DNA of 64,000 bases from Bacillota bacterium (GCA_023423045.1 JAFAGA010000085.1:1-64000); one strand, 5' to 3'. Shown: positions 36,220 to 44,772, numbered from the stretch's first letter. Notes: generated from the letters alone by a model not told the origin. Program-made: numbers and translations.

Positions 36220-36254
36220 AATAAAACCATGACAGGTTTTGTCATGGTTTTATT
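36220..36254. promoter_or_regulatory. Palindromic operator between WYL regulator and UvrA-like gene
   Basis: AATAAAACCATGACA at 36220-36234 and TGTCATGGTTTTATT at 36240-36254 form a perfect 15-bp inverted repeat with a five-base spacer. A TATAAT box at 36256-36261 lies immediately next to it, pointing toward the UvrA-like gene. This is the best operator candidate for the divergent regulator. Confidence 0.75.
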
Positions 36255-36302
36255 ATATAATACATTTACGAATAATTCAAGATTGGAGGCCATGTTATTT
36301 TG

Positions 36303-38561
36303 ATGAATGAACTTATTATTACAGGAGCAAAAGAAAAGAACTTAAAGAGTGCAACTGTAACTATCCATAAAAACAAGATCACATCCGTTGTCGGCGTTTC
36401 CGGCTCTGGAAAATCGGCATTAGTATTTGATACTATCGCCGCGGAATCACAAAGACAGTTGAATGAAACATACACCAGCTTTATTAGGAGCCGCTTGCCC
36501 CACTATGGAAAACCTGATGTAGAGTCAATACAAAATTTATCCGTTTCTATCATTATCAATCAAAAACGGCTTGGGGATAATGTTCGGTCTACTGTTGGTA
36601 CAGTTACAGATATTTATAGTCTGCTACGGCTTTTATTTTCAAGGGTAGGCACTCCATTTGTAGGCTATTCCGATGTTTTTTCATTTAATAATCCGCAGGG
36701 AATGTGTAAAGAGTGTCAAGGTCTCGGTGTAGTACAAGGTTTTGATATTGAGCAGTTACTGGATAAGGAAAAGTCTCTCAATGAGGGTACTATTCAATTT
36801 CCAACCTTTTACCCCGGTGGTGTACGTTGGAAGCGTTATATCCATACTGGCCTTTTCGACAATGATAAAAAGCTAAAAGATTATTCGCCAGACGAATTAG
36901 ATACCTTACTATATAAATCGGGATTCAAGCCTCAAAACCCAACAAGCGAATGGCCCCCCACTTCTATGTATGAGGGAGTTATCCCGCGTATCAAAAGAAC
37001 ATTTTTATCAAAAAACTGCCGTGATGCAAAATTATATCAAAAGGATATAGATAGGATTGTGATAGAAAAAGATTGCCCAGTATGTCATGGAAGCCGATTA
37101 AATCCTAAAGTATCAAACTGCAAAATCAATGAAAAAAATATTACTGATTGTACCAATATGACAATCATGGAACTAATTGATTTTATAGAAACCATTCATG
37201 CTCACCAAGTGGACACCGTAACACAAGCTATTTTACAGCAACTCGCTTTTGCTAAAGATGTAGGGTTGGGATATTTGACATTAAATCGGGCTACATCAAC
37301 TTTGTCAGGTGGAGAATCCCAACGTATCAAAATGATTCGGCAACTGGGGAGCAGCCTTAACGGACTGATTTACATTTTTGACGAGCCGAGCATAGGACTT
37401 CACCCGGCTGATATTCACAAAATCAATAAACTGTTTGTCAAACTTCGTGATAAGGGAAACACAATTTTGATTGTGGAGCATGATCCCGATGTTATTCAAA
37501 TTTCAGATAACATCATAGAAATGGGGCCACGTTCGGGAAAAAACGGTGGAGAAGTTGTTTTTCAAGGAGATATTAAAACTTTTTATGCAACGCCAACATT
37601 AACATCGAAATATATATTACAAAAACACAAAATAGAAAACAGAAACAGAAAAGAAAGTGGTTGGCTGGAAATAAAAAATGCTTCCATGTTTAATCTCCAC
37701 AACGTAAATGTGCGAATACCGAAAGGTGTCATGACGATTGTTACAGGGGTTGCGGGTTCTGGAAAGAGTACCTTATTCAATAAAGTATTGCCGAAACACT
37801 ATCCCGACTGCATTGTTATAAATCAAAAACCTATTACAACAAATCGTCGATCAAATATTGCTACATTTACGGGTATTTTTGATAATATCCGAGAGTTATT
37901 TGCGAAAGAGAATCGTGTGAATAGTTCATGTTTCAGCTTTAATTCCAAAGGAGCCTGTCCGAATTGTAAAGGGCTTGGCTTAGTTGAACTGGACTTAGCT
38001 TTTATGGAAAGCGTCACTGATGTATGTGAGGTCTGTAATGGTAAACGGTTTACTCAGCAAATGCTTAAATATTCATATCATGGTAAAGACATCAGTGAAA
38101 TACTTAATTTAAATGTTGATGAGGCAGTTGCTTTTTTTTCAGAACCGTCCATTACCAACAGATTGAGTCAGCTAAAAAAAGTGGGATTGGGATATATAAG
38201 TTTAGGACAACCACTTACCACATTATCAGGAGGTGAGTTACAACGATTAAAATTAGCTGCTGAATTAGAGCAACGTGGACAAGTATATGTATTTGACGAA
38301 CCAACAACCGGACTTCATTTTTCTGATATACAAACCTTGTTGGCCGCATTTGAGGAACTATTAAATCATGGCAGTACCTTAATTGTGATTGAACACAACT
38401 TGGAGATGATTTGTCATGGGGATTGGTTAATTGATTTAGGTCCCGGAGCTGGTGAGCAAGGCGGAAAAATTATTTTTGAAGGCACCCCGCAAGAATTACT
38501 TAACTGCAAACAGTCCGTTACGGGTATCTACCTAAAACGGTATTTAGGTGATCAAAGATAA
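36303..38561 (+). CDS. UvrA-like ABC ATPase (DrrC-type, possible drug-resistance protein)
   Basis: The 752-residue protein has two ABC modules: Walker A GVSGSGKSAL near residue 31 and GVAGSGKSTL near 482, signatures LSGGESQRIK near 334 and LSGGELQRLK near 641, and paired CxxC motifs (CKECQG, CPVCHG, CPNCKG, CEVCNG) that bind zinc as in UvrA. It is shorter than the ~940-residue repair UvrA and belongs to the class that includes DrrC, which protects DNA against intercalating drugs. The adjacent WYL regulator and operator fit inducible resistance. A TTG at 36300 is an alternative start. Confidence 0.9.
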   Translation: MNELIITGAKEKNLKSATVTIHKNKITSVVGVSGSGKSALVFDTIAAESQRQLNETYTSFIRSRLPHYGKPDVESIQNLSVSIIINQKRLGDNVRSTVGTVTDIYSLLRLLFSRVGTPFVGYSDVFSFNNPQGMCKECQGLGVVQGFDIEQLLDKEKSLNEGTIQFPTFYPGGVRWKRYIHTGLFDNDKKLKDYSPDELDTLLYKSGFKPQNPTSEWPPTSMYEGVIPRIKRTFLSKNCRDAKLYQKDIDRIVIEKDCPVCHGSRLNPKVSNCKINEKNITDCTNMTIMELIDFIETIHAHQVDTVTQAILQQLAFAKDVGLGYLTLNRATSTLSGGESQRIKMIRQLGSSLNGLIYIFDEPSIGLHPADIHKINKLFVKLRDKGNTILIVEHDPDVIQISDNIIEMGPRSGKNGGEVVFQGDIKTFYATPTLTSKYILQKHKIENRNRKESGWLEIKNASMFNLHNVNVRIPKGVMTIVTGVAGSGKSTLFNKVLPKHYPDCIVINQKPITTNRRSNIATFTGIFDNIRELFAKENRVNSSCFSFNSKGACPNCKGLGLVELDLAFMESVTDVCEVCNGKRFTQQMLKYSYHGKDISEILNLNVDEAVAFFSEPSITNRLSQLKKVGLGYISLGQPLTTLSGGELQRLKLAAELEQRGQVYVFDEPTTGLHFSDIQTLLAAFEELLNHGSTLIVIEHNLEMICHGDWLIDLGPGAGEQGGKIIFEGTPQELLNCKQSVTGIYLKRYLGDQR

Positions 38562-38596
38562 ATATTTGGGTAGCAAACGAACAATTATGAACCGTT

Positions 38597-38831
38597 GTTG
38601 TGGCGATTACCGCAGGTACAGCTCCAAACGACAAGGCTTTTGACGAATGGATATCTACCGATAATGTTTGTCTTTGCCAACGAAAACGGTAAGGTAGCGA
38701 CTGGTTGGCTTACAAAGGACGATGCCACATACTATTTCACCTCAGACGGTGTTCTGGTATCAGGCAAGTGGCTCCAGATTGTTGGCAAGTGGTATTACTT
38801 CTACTCCGCAGGCGCCAGAAAAACAAAATAG
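38597..38831 (+). pseudogene. Surface-protein remnant with cell-wall-binding repeats
   Basis: The first frame reads ITAGTAPNDKAFDEWIS, like an InlB/Listeria-type repeat; after a frameshift near 38665 the second frame gives NGKVATGWLTKDDATYYFTSDGVLVSGKW, typical choline/cell-wall-binding repeats. No start or signal peptide is present. It is the tail of an adhesin-like gene, consistent with the c-di-GMP riboswitch just downstream, whose class often controls adhesins. Confidence 0.75.
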
Positions 38832-38847
38832 TAGCTACAAAATAAAT

Positions 38848-38932
38848 ACGGCCAAGGGCAAACCCGGCAAAAGCCGGGGACGCAAAGCTGAGGATCTAAG
38901 GCGCTTATGCGCTATGATAGTCTGGCTGCCAA
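38848..38932 (+). ncRNA. Cyclic-di-GMP-I (GEMM) riboswitch
   Basis: The aptamer core is recognisable: AAGGGCAAACCCGGC and AAAGCCGGGGACGCAAAGCT form the first paired domain with the conserved GACGCAAAG, then GATCTAAGG, a GCGCTTATGCGC hairpin, ATGATAG and a closing CTGGCTGCC. GEMM riboswitches bind c-di-GMP and switch adhesion or motility genes. A strong terminator follows directly, giving an expression platform. The reading is confident; what it controls is not obvious because no gene of size follows. Confidence 0.9.
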
Positions 38933-38941
38933 AACCGCAAA

Positions 38942-38980
38942 GGGTCTGCCCTCTCCCAAGAGGGCAGGCCCTTGCCATCT
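38942..38980 (+). terminator. Terminator of the c-di-GMP riboswitch
   Basis: GGGTCTGCCCTCT pairs with AGAGGGCAGGCCC and is followed by a T-rich segment; it lies ten bases after the aptamer and is the likely on/off element. Confidence 0.8.
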
Positions 38981-39146
38981 TTTATGGCTTTTTGGGGTAT
39001 CAGGATACCGGCTTTCGCTATACGCCGTGGTGAAGGGGGGTATCCGTATGGGCATTATCTGCATTCCCTTTTATAGGAGGTGGAACTAAAGACGGTGCAA
39101 TCCGTACATATCACCCTCCACTCGTACAATTTTATAAGCCTGTTCT
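38981..39146 (+). other. Region downstream of the riboswitch, no gene of size
   Basis: An RBS-like AGGAGG at 39076 and a possible 13-codon ORF (MGIICIPFYRRWN, 39049) are the only coding hints. The regulated gene seems to have been lost, or the product is a peptide. Confidence 0.4.
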
Positions 39147-39189
39147 AAAAAAGTCAGTATTTTGCCAAGGGCAACGTACTGACTTTTTT
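39147..39189. terminator. Bidirectional terminator
   Basis: AAAAAAGTCAGTA pairs with TACTGACTTTTTT, giving runs of A and T on both sides, so it can stop transcription from either strand. Confidence 0.75.
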
Positions 39190-39347
39190 CTTTCGACAAA
39201 AAAACTCATACAACGACTGAATTTTCCAAATAAAGGGGATTTGGGAGTTGTTTTATATATAAGCGTGTCGAACCCGCACTGCCGTTCTCCTCCGCTTCTG
39301 ACATTTTGACTCACCATCAAAATCTCAGAAAACGGAGGACAAGCCAT

Positions 39348-39767
39348 ATGGCAGAAAAGAAGGAATATCGAATCAAGGTGCAGGGGCAGCTCGTCCCTGT
39401 CACCGAGGAAATCTATCTAACCTATTACCGCATGAAGCGCCGTGAACTACATCTGGAGGAAAAAGACACAGCACATGGCGTGTTTTATTATAGTGCCTTG
39501 GATACGGAGGAAACCAACGGTGAGGATGCAATCCCTGATTTGCTTTCGCCCCGTGTGGAGGATATGGTAGTGGACAAGCTCATGTCACAGCGGCTTCGTC
39601 AATGCATAGCACAACTTTCCAAAGAGGAACAGAATCTGATTTTTTCCCTGTATTATCAAGGAAAAACGCAGATGGAGCTGGAGAGAGAAACCGGAATCAA
39701 GCAGCAGACCATCAGCTATCGGGACCGTCAGATTCGGCTGAAGCTAAAAAAAATGATGGAAAAGTAA
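39348..39767 (+). CDS. Sigma-70-like region 4 regulator of the ICE
   Basis: The 139-residue protein ends in a sigma region 4-like helix-turn-helix (LSKEEQNLIFSLYYQGKTQMELERETGIKQQTISYRDRQIRLKLKKMM). The N-terminal part lacks sigma region 2. Such proteins sit near int/xis in Tn916/Tn1549-like elements and are thought to control excision genes. Start at 39348 follows GGAGGA. Confidence 0.85.
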   Translation: MAEKKEYRIKVQGQLVPVTEEIYLTYYRMKRRELHLEEKDTAHGVFYYSALDTEETNGEDAIPDLLSPRVEDMVVDKLMSQRLRQCIAQLSKEEQNLIFSLYYQGKTQMELERETGIKQQTISYRDRQIRLKLKKMMEK

Positions 39768-39781
39768 AAATATTTTTTGTA

Positions 39782-39822
39782 GACCCCCTCACGAAACCGG
39801 ATTAGTAGTGAGGGGGTTTTTC
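39782..39822 (+). terminator. Intrinsic terminator after the sigma-like gene
   Basis: ACCCCCTCA pairs with TGAGGGGGT and is followed by TTTT. Confidence 0.75.
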
Positions 39823-40414
39823 CCATTCCCTCAATCGTACTTTGAAAATTTCATATCCGATGACCTGAATACATTAGCTGACGGACCCTGAAAGGGAAAA
39901 GCGACCCCGGAGGATGCGCCAAGACCACCTGTAGGCAGGCAGCAAGAAAAGTGAAATCACTTATTTTTTTGTTCGCTCGTTTCTTTCTGCTCCTATCAAA
40001 GACGGCCAAATAAGGTGCAGAGCGGTACCCATCCGACCGGAAAACAGGCTGTGGCAGCCTGTCTCGCAATGACTCCGTCAGCCTATATTGATACTTCTGT
40101 CCAGTCACAGCCCCCCTGACCGGGGGATCACGCAATGAGGGCAGCCGGCAGAGATCCTGGCGGGGGTGAGATTCCCATGATGCGGTGAAGCCAGCCGCAG
40201 TTCAGGCCGTCGCCTTTATTGTGCAAAGCACCATATGCTCTGTACAGAGTGCTTGGGGAGTAGTGTCGAATTAAGCACCGTTATTACAGAAAAAAGACTT
40301 AATGTCAGAAGCGATGGGGATCGCTCTGCCAGCGGAAAAGCTCACAGTAGAGCGATCCCTATATTTGTGCCATTAAGAAAAGCAGAGGAAACTCAAACCA
40401 AGGAGGTGCAAAAT
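39823..40414. other. Long structured non-coding region upstream of mazF
   Basis: No gene is supported across about 590 bases. GC-rich segments and a clear hairpin (GGGATCGCTCT near 40317 with AGAGCGATCCC near 40350) suggest a structured RNA leader or control region between the sigma-like gene and the toxin. It does not match any riboswitch class I know. Confidence 0.4.
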
Positions 40415-40783
40415 TTGAACATGATAAAACAAGGAATCAGCCGCGGCGATATTTACTACGCCGATTTAAGCCCTGTTGTGGGCTGTGAGCAAGGGGGCAT
40501 CCGTCCCGTACTTATATTGCAAAATGACATAGGCAACCGCCACAGTCCCACCACCATCGTCTGTGCCATCACCGGCAGACCCAAAAAACCTCTGCCCACC
40601 CATGCAACTATTACTGGAGCGGGCAGATTGTCCAGAGAGTCCTTTGCACTTCTGGAGCAGATACGCACCATTGATCGGACACGGCTTCGGGGCTGGATCG
40701 GCAGGTTGGATGAACAGGCTATGGAAGAAATCAACCAAGCACTTTCTATCAGCGTCGGACTAAGTCCGGCGCTTTTATTATGA
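40415..40783 (+). CDS. MazF/PemK-family mRNA interferase toxin
   Basis: The frame starts with TTG at 40415, eight bases after AGGAGG; an ATG follows at 40421. The protein has the MazF pattern GDIYYADLSPVVGCEQGGIRPVLILQND and a later TIVCAITGR, with HATI and the ALLEQIRTIDRTRL stretch. These enzymes cut mRNA. No clear MazE antitoxin frame lies upstream, as is common for the mazF-xis-int set at ICE ends. Confidence 0.88.
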   Translation: MNMIKQGISRGDIYYADLSPVVGCEQGGIRPVLILQNDIGNRHSPTTIVCAITGRPKKPLPTHATITGAGRLSRESFALLEQIRTIDRTRLRGWIGRLDEQAMEEINQALSISVGLSPALLL

Positions 40784-40795
40784 GGGGGAATTTTT

Positions 40796-41014
40796 ATGAA
40801 CAACAAAACAATCATGTTTGAAAAATACCCCGACGTAGTCGAGGTAAATCAATTACGAGAAATGCTCGGCGGCATCAGCCGGAAACTGGCTTATAAATTG
40901 CTTTCGGAAAAAGAGATACATAGTGTTCGCATTGGACGAACCTATAAGATTCCCAAAGCATGCGTCATTGAATATTTGCTGAGTGAAGAAATGTGCCATA
41001 TCAAGATTGGTTGA
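40796..41014 (+). CDS. Excisionase-like helix-turn-helix protein (Xis)
   Basis: The 72-residue protein has VVEVNQLREMLGGISRKLAYKLLSEKEIHSVRIGRTYKIPKACVIEYL, the winged-helix (MerR/excisionase) pattern used by Xis-type directionality factors. It lies 12 bases after mazF and 148 bases before the integrase, as in Tn916-like elements. Confidence 0.85.
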   Translation: MNNKTIMFEKYPDVVEVNQLREMLGGISRKLAYKLLSEKEIHSVRIGRTYKIPKACVIEYLLSEEMCHIKIG

Positions 41015-41162
41015 TATGGTTTTTTGCTTATTATTGACCCAAAACCGTAGAAAAATCCGTTGGATTGCTTCCGCGTAAAACAGTAGCTATCCTATGCCTT
41101 CTGTGGTATTGTGATGTTGTCAATGGTAGGCAAATACGCTGTTATTTCAAAGGAGGATAACA

Positions 41163-42410
41163 ATGATAACAGGCTGCCTACAGCAAAAGAACAATACTTA
41201 TTACGCCGTCCTTTATATCAAAGTAGACGGAAAAAGAAAAACCAAGTGGATTCCCACCGGACTGCCGGTAGCGGGAACCAGCGACAGGAAAGCTAAGAAA
41301 GCCTTTGACCAAATCCGGTTGGAGTATGAACAGGAGCAGGAAGAAAAGGAGCGTCGCGAAGCCGAGGAACGAGCCAAAGAACTGATCGAGGGCAAACGAA
41401 ATCCTCAAGCGGATGTATTGTTTACCGACTACCTTCAAAAATGGCTGATTCAAGCAAAGCCGACGATAGCCAAAACAACATTTAAAGGCTATCAAACCAT
41501 GCTGGATGGTCGAATCAATCGGTACTTTATCGAGCTGGACATCACCTTGGGGGAGGTTACCCCACAGCATATTCAGGACTTCCATCAATCAATTTTTGAT
41601 GAGGGCCACACACCGAACACGGTTATCCATTATCACGCAGTCCTCCGCAGAGCACTACAGAATGCGGTGAAAAAGGAGATCATCGACAGTAACCCTGCTG
41701 ACCGGGTAGACAGACCAAAAAAGAATATATATCAGGCTCAGTTTTATTCCGCAGAGGAAATGATGGCACTGTTTGATGCGATATCAGATGATCCCTTGGA
41801 GATTTGTGTGAAGCTGGCAGCTTACTATGGTTTACGCCGAAGCGAAGTTCTCGGATTAAAGTGGGATGCGATCAACCTCGAACAAAAAACCATCTCCATC
41901 AAGCACAAGGTGATTGAGGACACGGTAGATGGCAAAACCATAACGGTCGGGGAAGATGTACTGAAAACCAAATCCAGCTTCCGCACCCTTCCGTTGCTGC
42001 CATCGGTGGAAAAGCTACTGCTTGCAGAAAAGGAAAAGCAGGAAATGTACAGAAAGCTATTCAAACGCTCTTACTGCCGGGATTATCTCGACTACATCTG
42101 CCTCGACCAAACAGGGAAGCTCATGCGCCCTAATTATGTAACGGATCACTTTAGCTGGGTGCTTGAAAAAACCGACCTCAAAAAAATCCGTTTCCACGAT
42201 TTAAGACATTCCTGCGCCAGCTTACTGCTTGCAAATGGGATATCAATGAAACAAATCCAGATATGGCTGGGGCATAGCACCTTTTCGACCACAGCAGACA
42301 TTTATTCTCACCTGGACTTCCACGCACAGATCGAATCCGGATTGGTTATGGATGGGATGTTTGAAAGAAACCGAGTGGCAGAACCTACTGGACTTGCAGC
42401 AATCAACTAA
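41163..42410 (+). CDS. Tyrosine integrase of the ICE (Tn916-type)
   Basis: The 415-residue recombinase has an N-terminal arm-binding domain, a SAM-like core-binding domain near 95-190 and the catalytic domain with Arg in YYGLRRSEVLGLKW near 222, HDLRHSC near 345, GHST near 370 and Tyr in DIYSHLD near 380. These four residues make the active site. AAGGAGG precedes the start. It is read toward the tRNA-Ser gene, the standard place for a tRNA-targeting integrase. Confidence 0.95.
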   Translation: MITGCLQQKNNTYYAVLYIKVDGKRKTKWIPTGLPVAGTSDRKAKKAFDQIRLEYEQEQEEKERREAEERAKELIEGKRNPQADVLFTDYLQKWLIQAKPTIAKTTFKGYQTMLDGRINRYFIELDITLGEVTPQHIQDFHQSIFDEGHTPNTVIHYHAVLRRALQNAVKKEIIDSNPADRVDRPKKNIYQAQFYSAEEMMALFDAISDDPLEICVKLAAYYGLRRSEVLGLKWDAINLEQKTISIKHKVIEDTVDGKTITVGEDVLKTKSSFRTLPLLPSVEKLLLAEKEKQEMYRKLFKRSYCRDYLDYICLDQTGKLMRPNYVTDHFSWVLEKTDLKKIRFHDLRHSCASLLLANGISMKQIQIWLGHSTFSTTADIYSHLDFHAQIESGLVMDGMFERNRVAEPTGLAAIN

Positions 42411-42520
42411 TTTTCTACGGACTGCCTTATGGGAATACGGAAAAGCCTTATAGGGCAAGGGCTCAGGCATATCCGTTTTCTACACAAACAAAAAAACGCC
42501 CTCAAAAGAGAGCGTAGAAA
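42411..42520. promoter_or_regulatory. Candidate integrase arm-binding repeats, right end
   Basis: GTAGAAAA-type motifs recur in either direction near 42412, 42477 and 42512, and again beyond the tRNA near 42707 and 42717. Their spacing and AT content suit arm-type integrase sites of Tn916-like elements. Not proven. Confidence 0.4.
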
Positions 42521-42523
42521 AGG

Positions 42524-42569
42524 CAAAAAAATGGAGGGCCTGTTGCGGACATTGACCGCAAACAGGCCC
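42524..42569 (-). terminator. Terminator after tRNA-Ser
   Basis: On the minus strand GGGCCTGTTTGCGG pairs with CCGCAACAGGCCC (one bulge) and is followed by CTCCATTTTTTT, ending the tRNA transcript a few bases past CCA. Confidence 0.75.
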
Positions 42570-42570
42570 C

Positions 42571-42659
42571 TGGCGGAGGCGGTGAGATTCGAACTCACGT
42601 GCCCGTGAGGACAACCTGATTTCGAGTCAGGCTCGTTATGACCACTTCGATACGCCTCC
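42571..42659 (-). tRNA. tRNA-Ser (anticodon CGA)
   Basis: On the minus strand the 7-bp acceptor pairs GGAGGCG with CGCCTCC, the anticodon stem-loop reads CCTGA CTCGAAA TCAGG (anticodon CGA, decoding UCG), a long variable arm TCCTCACGGGCACG is typical of tRNA-Ser, the T-loop is GTGAG TTCGAAT CTCAC and CCA is encoded. All arms are complete, so it should be functional. Confidence 0.95.
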
Positions 42660-42808
42660 ATATTTATTTTAATACACCAAGCCCCGCGTAGAAGTCAAGG
42701 CAAAGTGTAGAAAAACCGTAGAAATCGCTAAAAAGCTAATTTTTTGAAATCCCGCAAAACCGCATAAACTCAAGGGTTTCCTGCATTTTCAAGGCAACTG
42801 ACCGAGTG

Positions 42809-42850
42809 GATTTCGAGTCAGGGCCGTTATGACCACTTCGATACGCTTCC
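42809..42850 (-). other. 5'-half tRNA-Ser fragment, candidate attachment junction
   Basis: Forty-two bases match the tRNA-Ser 5' half from acceptor to anticodon loop (GATTTCGAGTCAGG core shared, three mismatches elsewhere). The 3' half is replaced by unrelated sequence. It marks either the ICE right attachment site within the anticodon loop or an old disrupted tRNA copy. Confidence 0.65.
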
Positions 42851-42889
42851 ATATATATAATTACTATGAAAAATCCATAGATAATTAAC

Positions 42890-43873
42890 TCAATTATTCT
42901 GCTTACTAAAGGTAATGATAAACAGCTCAACACCTATCTTCTCCGGCATTCTACCTGTCTTCACCTGCTCTTCAATATCCGTGCCAAACTCCAGGGCTTC
43001 CTTCAAGCGAGCCATAGAGAAATTCCTGGCCTGCCCCAGATATTTGCTCACCGCAAAGGGCGGAACCCCAAGCTTCTCACCGATGGCAGAAGAAGGATGG
43101 TTCAGTGCTTGCAGGCTCTTCGCCTGAAGCAATAGATTAAAATGCCTTGTGATCAGGAAAAGAATTGACATCGGCTTCTCTCTTACTGAAAGCAGATCGT
43201 AATACAATTCCAGAGCCTTTCTCTGCTGCTTTGCGCCGATGGCATCGATCATAAGAAATATCTTCCCTGTGATCTGTGTCGTAATAACCGCGTCAATATC
43301 TTCATTCCTGACAATATCTCTTCCATAGGTATAACTGACCAGTTTCTCCACCTCATTACAGATATTCACCATATCCGTTCCGGTTTTGTCCAGGAAGTGT
43401 GTGATGGAGGCTTCTGTAATCTTCTTTCCCTCCTGCTCCAGCAGAGAGGCTACAAAGAGCTTAAGATTTCGTTCGTCCAGACCATTCATCTCCGATACGG
43501 TTCCCTGGTCCTTCACAAACTTATACAGTTTACCGCGTTTATCAATCTCAGCTTCTACGAATACAATCATCGTGCTGTCCGGAGTGCTTGACAGCAGCTC
43601 ACTTAACTCGCTCTGAGCCTTAAACAGCCCGCTGTTCTCAATAATAATCAGACGCCTGTCGCTGAAGAAAGGCAGGGTCTGCGCTTCTTCATATACCCGT
43701 CTTGGCTCAACATCTTTTCCTTCATAATAGGAGTAATTCATCTCATCTCCGTCTGAAAGGGCCGCTGCTTTTAGTTTATCCCGATACAGCTTCTTAAGAT
43801 AATCTTCACTGCCATAGAGAAGATAAAATTTCTTGAAGCTTCCTGATTTGATATGCTCCTTGATGTTCTTCAT
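42890..43873 (-). CDS. holA: DNA polymerase III delta subunit
   Basis: The 327-residue protein opens with FKKFYLLYGSEDYLKKLYRDKL, continues TLPFFSDRRLIIIEN and MIVFVEAEIDKRGKLYKFV, and has AIGEKLGVPPFAVSKYLGQARNF in the collar domain, a profile typical of HolA. It opens the sliding clamp within the clamp loader. It is the first chromosomal gene past the ICE end. Confidence 0.92.
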   Translation of the reverse strand: MKNIKEHIKSGSFKKFYLLYGSEDYLKKLYRDKLKAAALSDGDEMNYSYYEGKDVEPRRVYEEAQTLPFFSDRRLIIIENSGLFKAQSELSELLSSTPDSTMIVFVEAEIDKRGKLYKFVKDQGTVSEMNGLDERNLKLFVASLLEQEGKKITEASITHFLDKTGTDMVNICNEVEKLVSYTYGRDIVRNEDIDAVITTQITGKIFLMIDAIGAKQQRKALELYYDLLSVREKPMSILFLITRHFNLLLQAKSLQALNHPSSAIGEKLGVPPFAVSKYLGQARNFSMARLKEALEFGTDIEEQVKTGRMPEKIGVELFIITFSKQNN

Positions 43874-43974
43874 ATACTTTCCTCACGAATGACTGATCTG
43901 CTTCGCGTGAACATTATCTATTCTAACGAATTCTTATGTAAAATGCAAGTAATAAAATTTTTTTCTTTCTCCAA

Positions 43975-44682
43975 TTAATCAATGGTGCCAAACCGGCTCA
44001 GAGGCTTGATACGAAAAATCGCACGTCCGCCGATATTTTCTTTCTTGACATTGCCAACCTCTTCCGAACGGCTATCCTTGCTTATGCTTCTGTTGTCCCC
44101 CATAACAAAGTATTCATCTTCGCCCAGGGTAATTGGAACTGCAGCCCGGCCAGGATCTGCAATTGGGTCCTTTCCGTAATGCTCTTCCAGCAATTTACCA
44201 TTAATATAGATTTCACTTCCAATAATCTGTACGGTCTCACCCGGCATGCCAATAATACGTTTTACATAATATTCTTCATTCTCCCTGCCGTAAGGGTAAA
44301 ATACAATGATATCAAAACGGTCCAGCGCATCAAATCGGTAGGACAGCTTTTCTACATATAAATGCTCGCCGTTCTGAAGCGTATTCGCCATAGAGGAGCC
44401 GTCAACAATCGTTCTCTGTATCACAAAGTTCGGAAGAATATAAATACATACAAAAATCAATACCGCATAAAAAATAAGATCATATAAAAAGCCCCTGGTT
44501 CCGGCCTTCCCCTTACTCTCCTGCGTGTCTTCCTGAGATGAAATGTCAGTCTCTTTTGAGCCTGCTCCATCCGCCGTTTCCATACTTTTGCTATAATTTG
44601 TGTCTTCCTGATAATCCTTATTATCTATCGCTTCCATAAGCTTTCCACGATCCGCCTCTGTCTTAACTACCCTGGGACACAT
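43975..44682 (-). CDS. lepB: Signal peptidase I
   Basis: The protein has a long N-terminal cytoplasmic tail, one membrane span near residues 85-105 and the catalytic Ser in DGSSMANTL, then Lys in YVKRIIGMPGETV and the late GDNRSISKDSR box. It cleaves signal peptides on the outer face. An alternative start at 44637 (MEAIDNKD) would shorten the N-terminal tail by 15 residues; no strong ribosome-binding site decides. Confidence 0.93.
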   Translation of the reverse strand: MCPRVVKTEADRGKLMEAIDNKDYQEDTNYSKSMETADGAGSKETDISSQEDTQESKGKAGTRGFLYDLIFYAVLIFVCIYILPNFVIQRTIVDGSSMANTLQNGEHLYVEKLSYRFDALDRFDIIVFYPYGRENEEYYVKRIIGMPGETVQIIGSEIYINGKLLEEHYGKDPIADPGRAAVPITLGEDEYFVMGDNRSISKDSRSEEVGNVKKENIGGRAIFRIKPLSRFGTID

Positions 44683-44739
44683 AAGACACGGTTAATCTTC
44701 CTTTCCACTCATTCCTGATGCCGCCGCAAACGATAAAGC

Positions 44740-44772
44740 ACCTTCATATTGATATCATATGAAAGTGCTGAT
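44740..44772. repeat. Palindromic hairpin upstream of lepB
   Basis: AGCACTTTCATAT (minus) pairs with ATATGAAGGTGCT across a short GATATCA loop (one G-T pair). It sits between the rpoZ terminator and lepB; its function is unclear. Confidence 0.5.

Noticed and set aside
39851..40135. Minus-strand frame upstream of mazF
   Set aside because: Arg/Pro-rich composition typical of reading structured GC-rich DNA; no ribosome site.
42809..42850. Second functional tRNA-Ser
   Set aside because: Only the 5' half is present; variable arm, T arm and acceptor 3' strand are absent.
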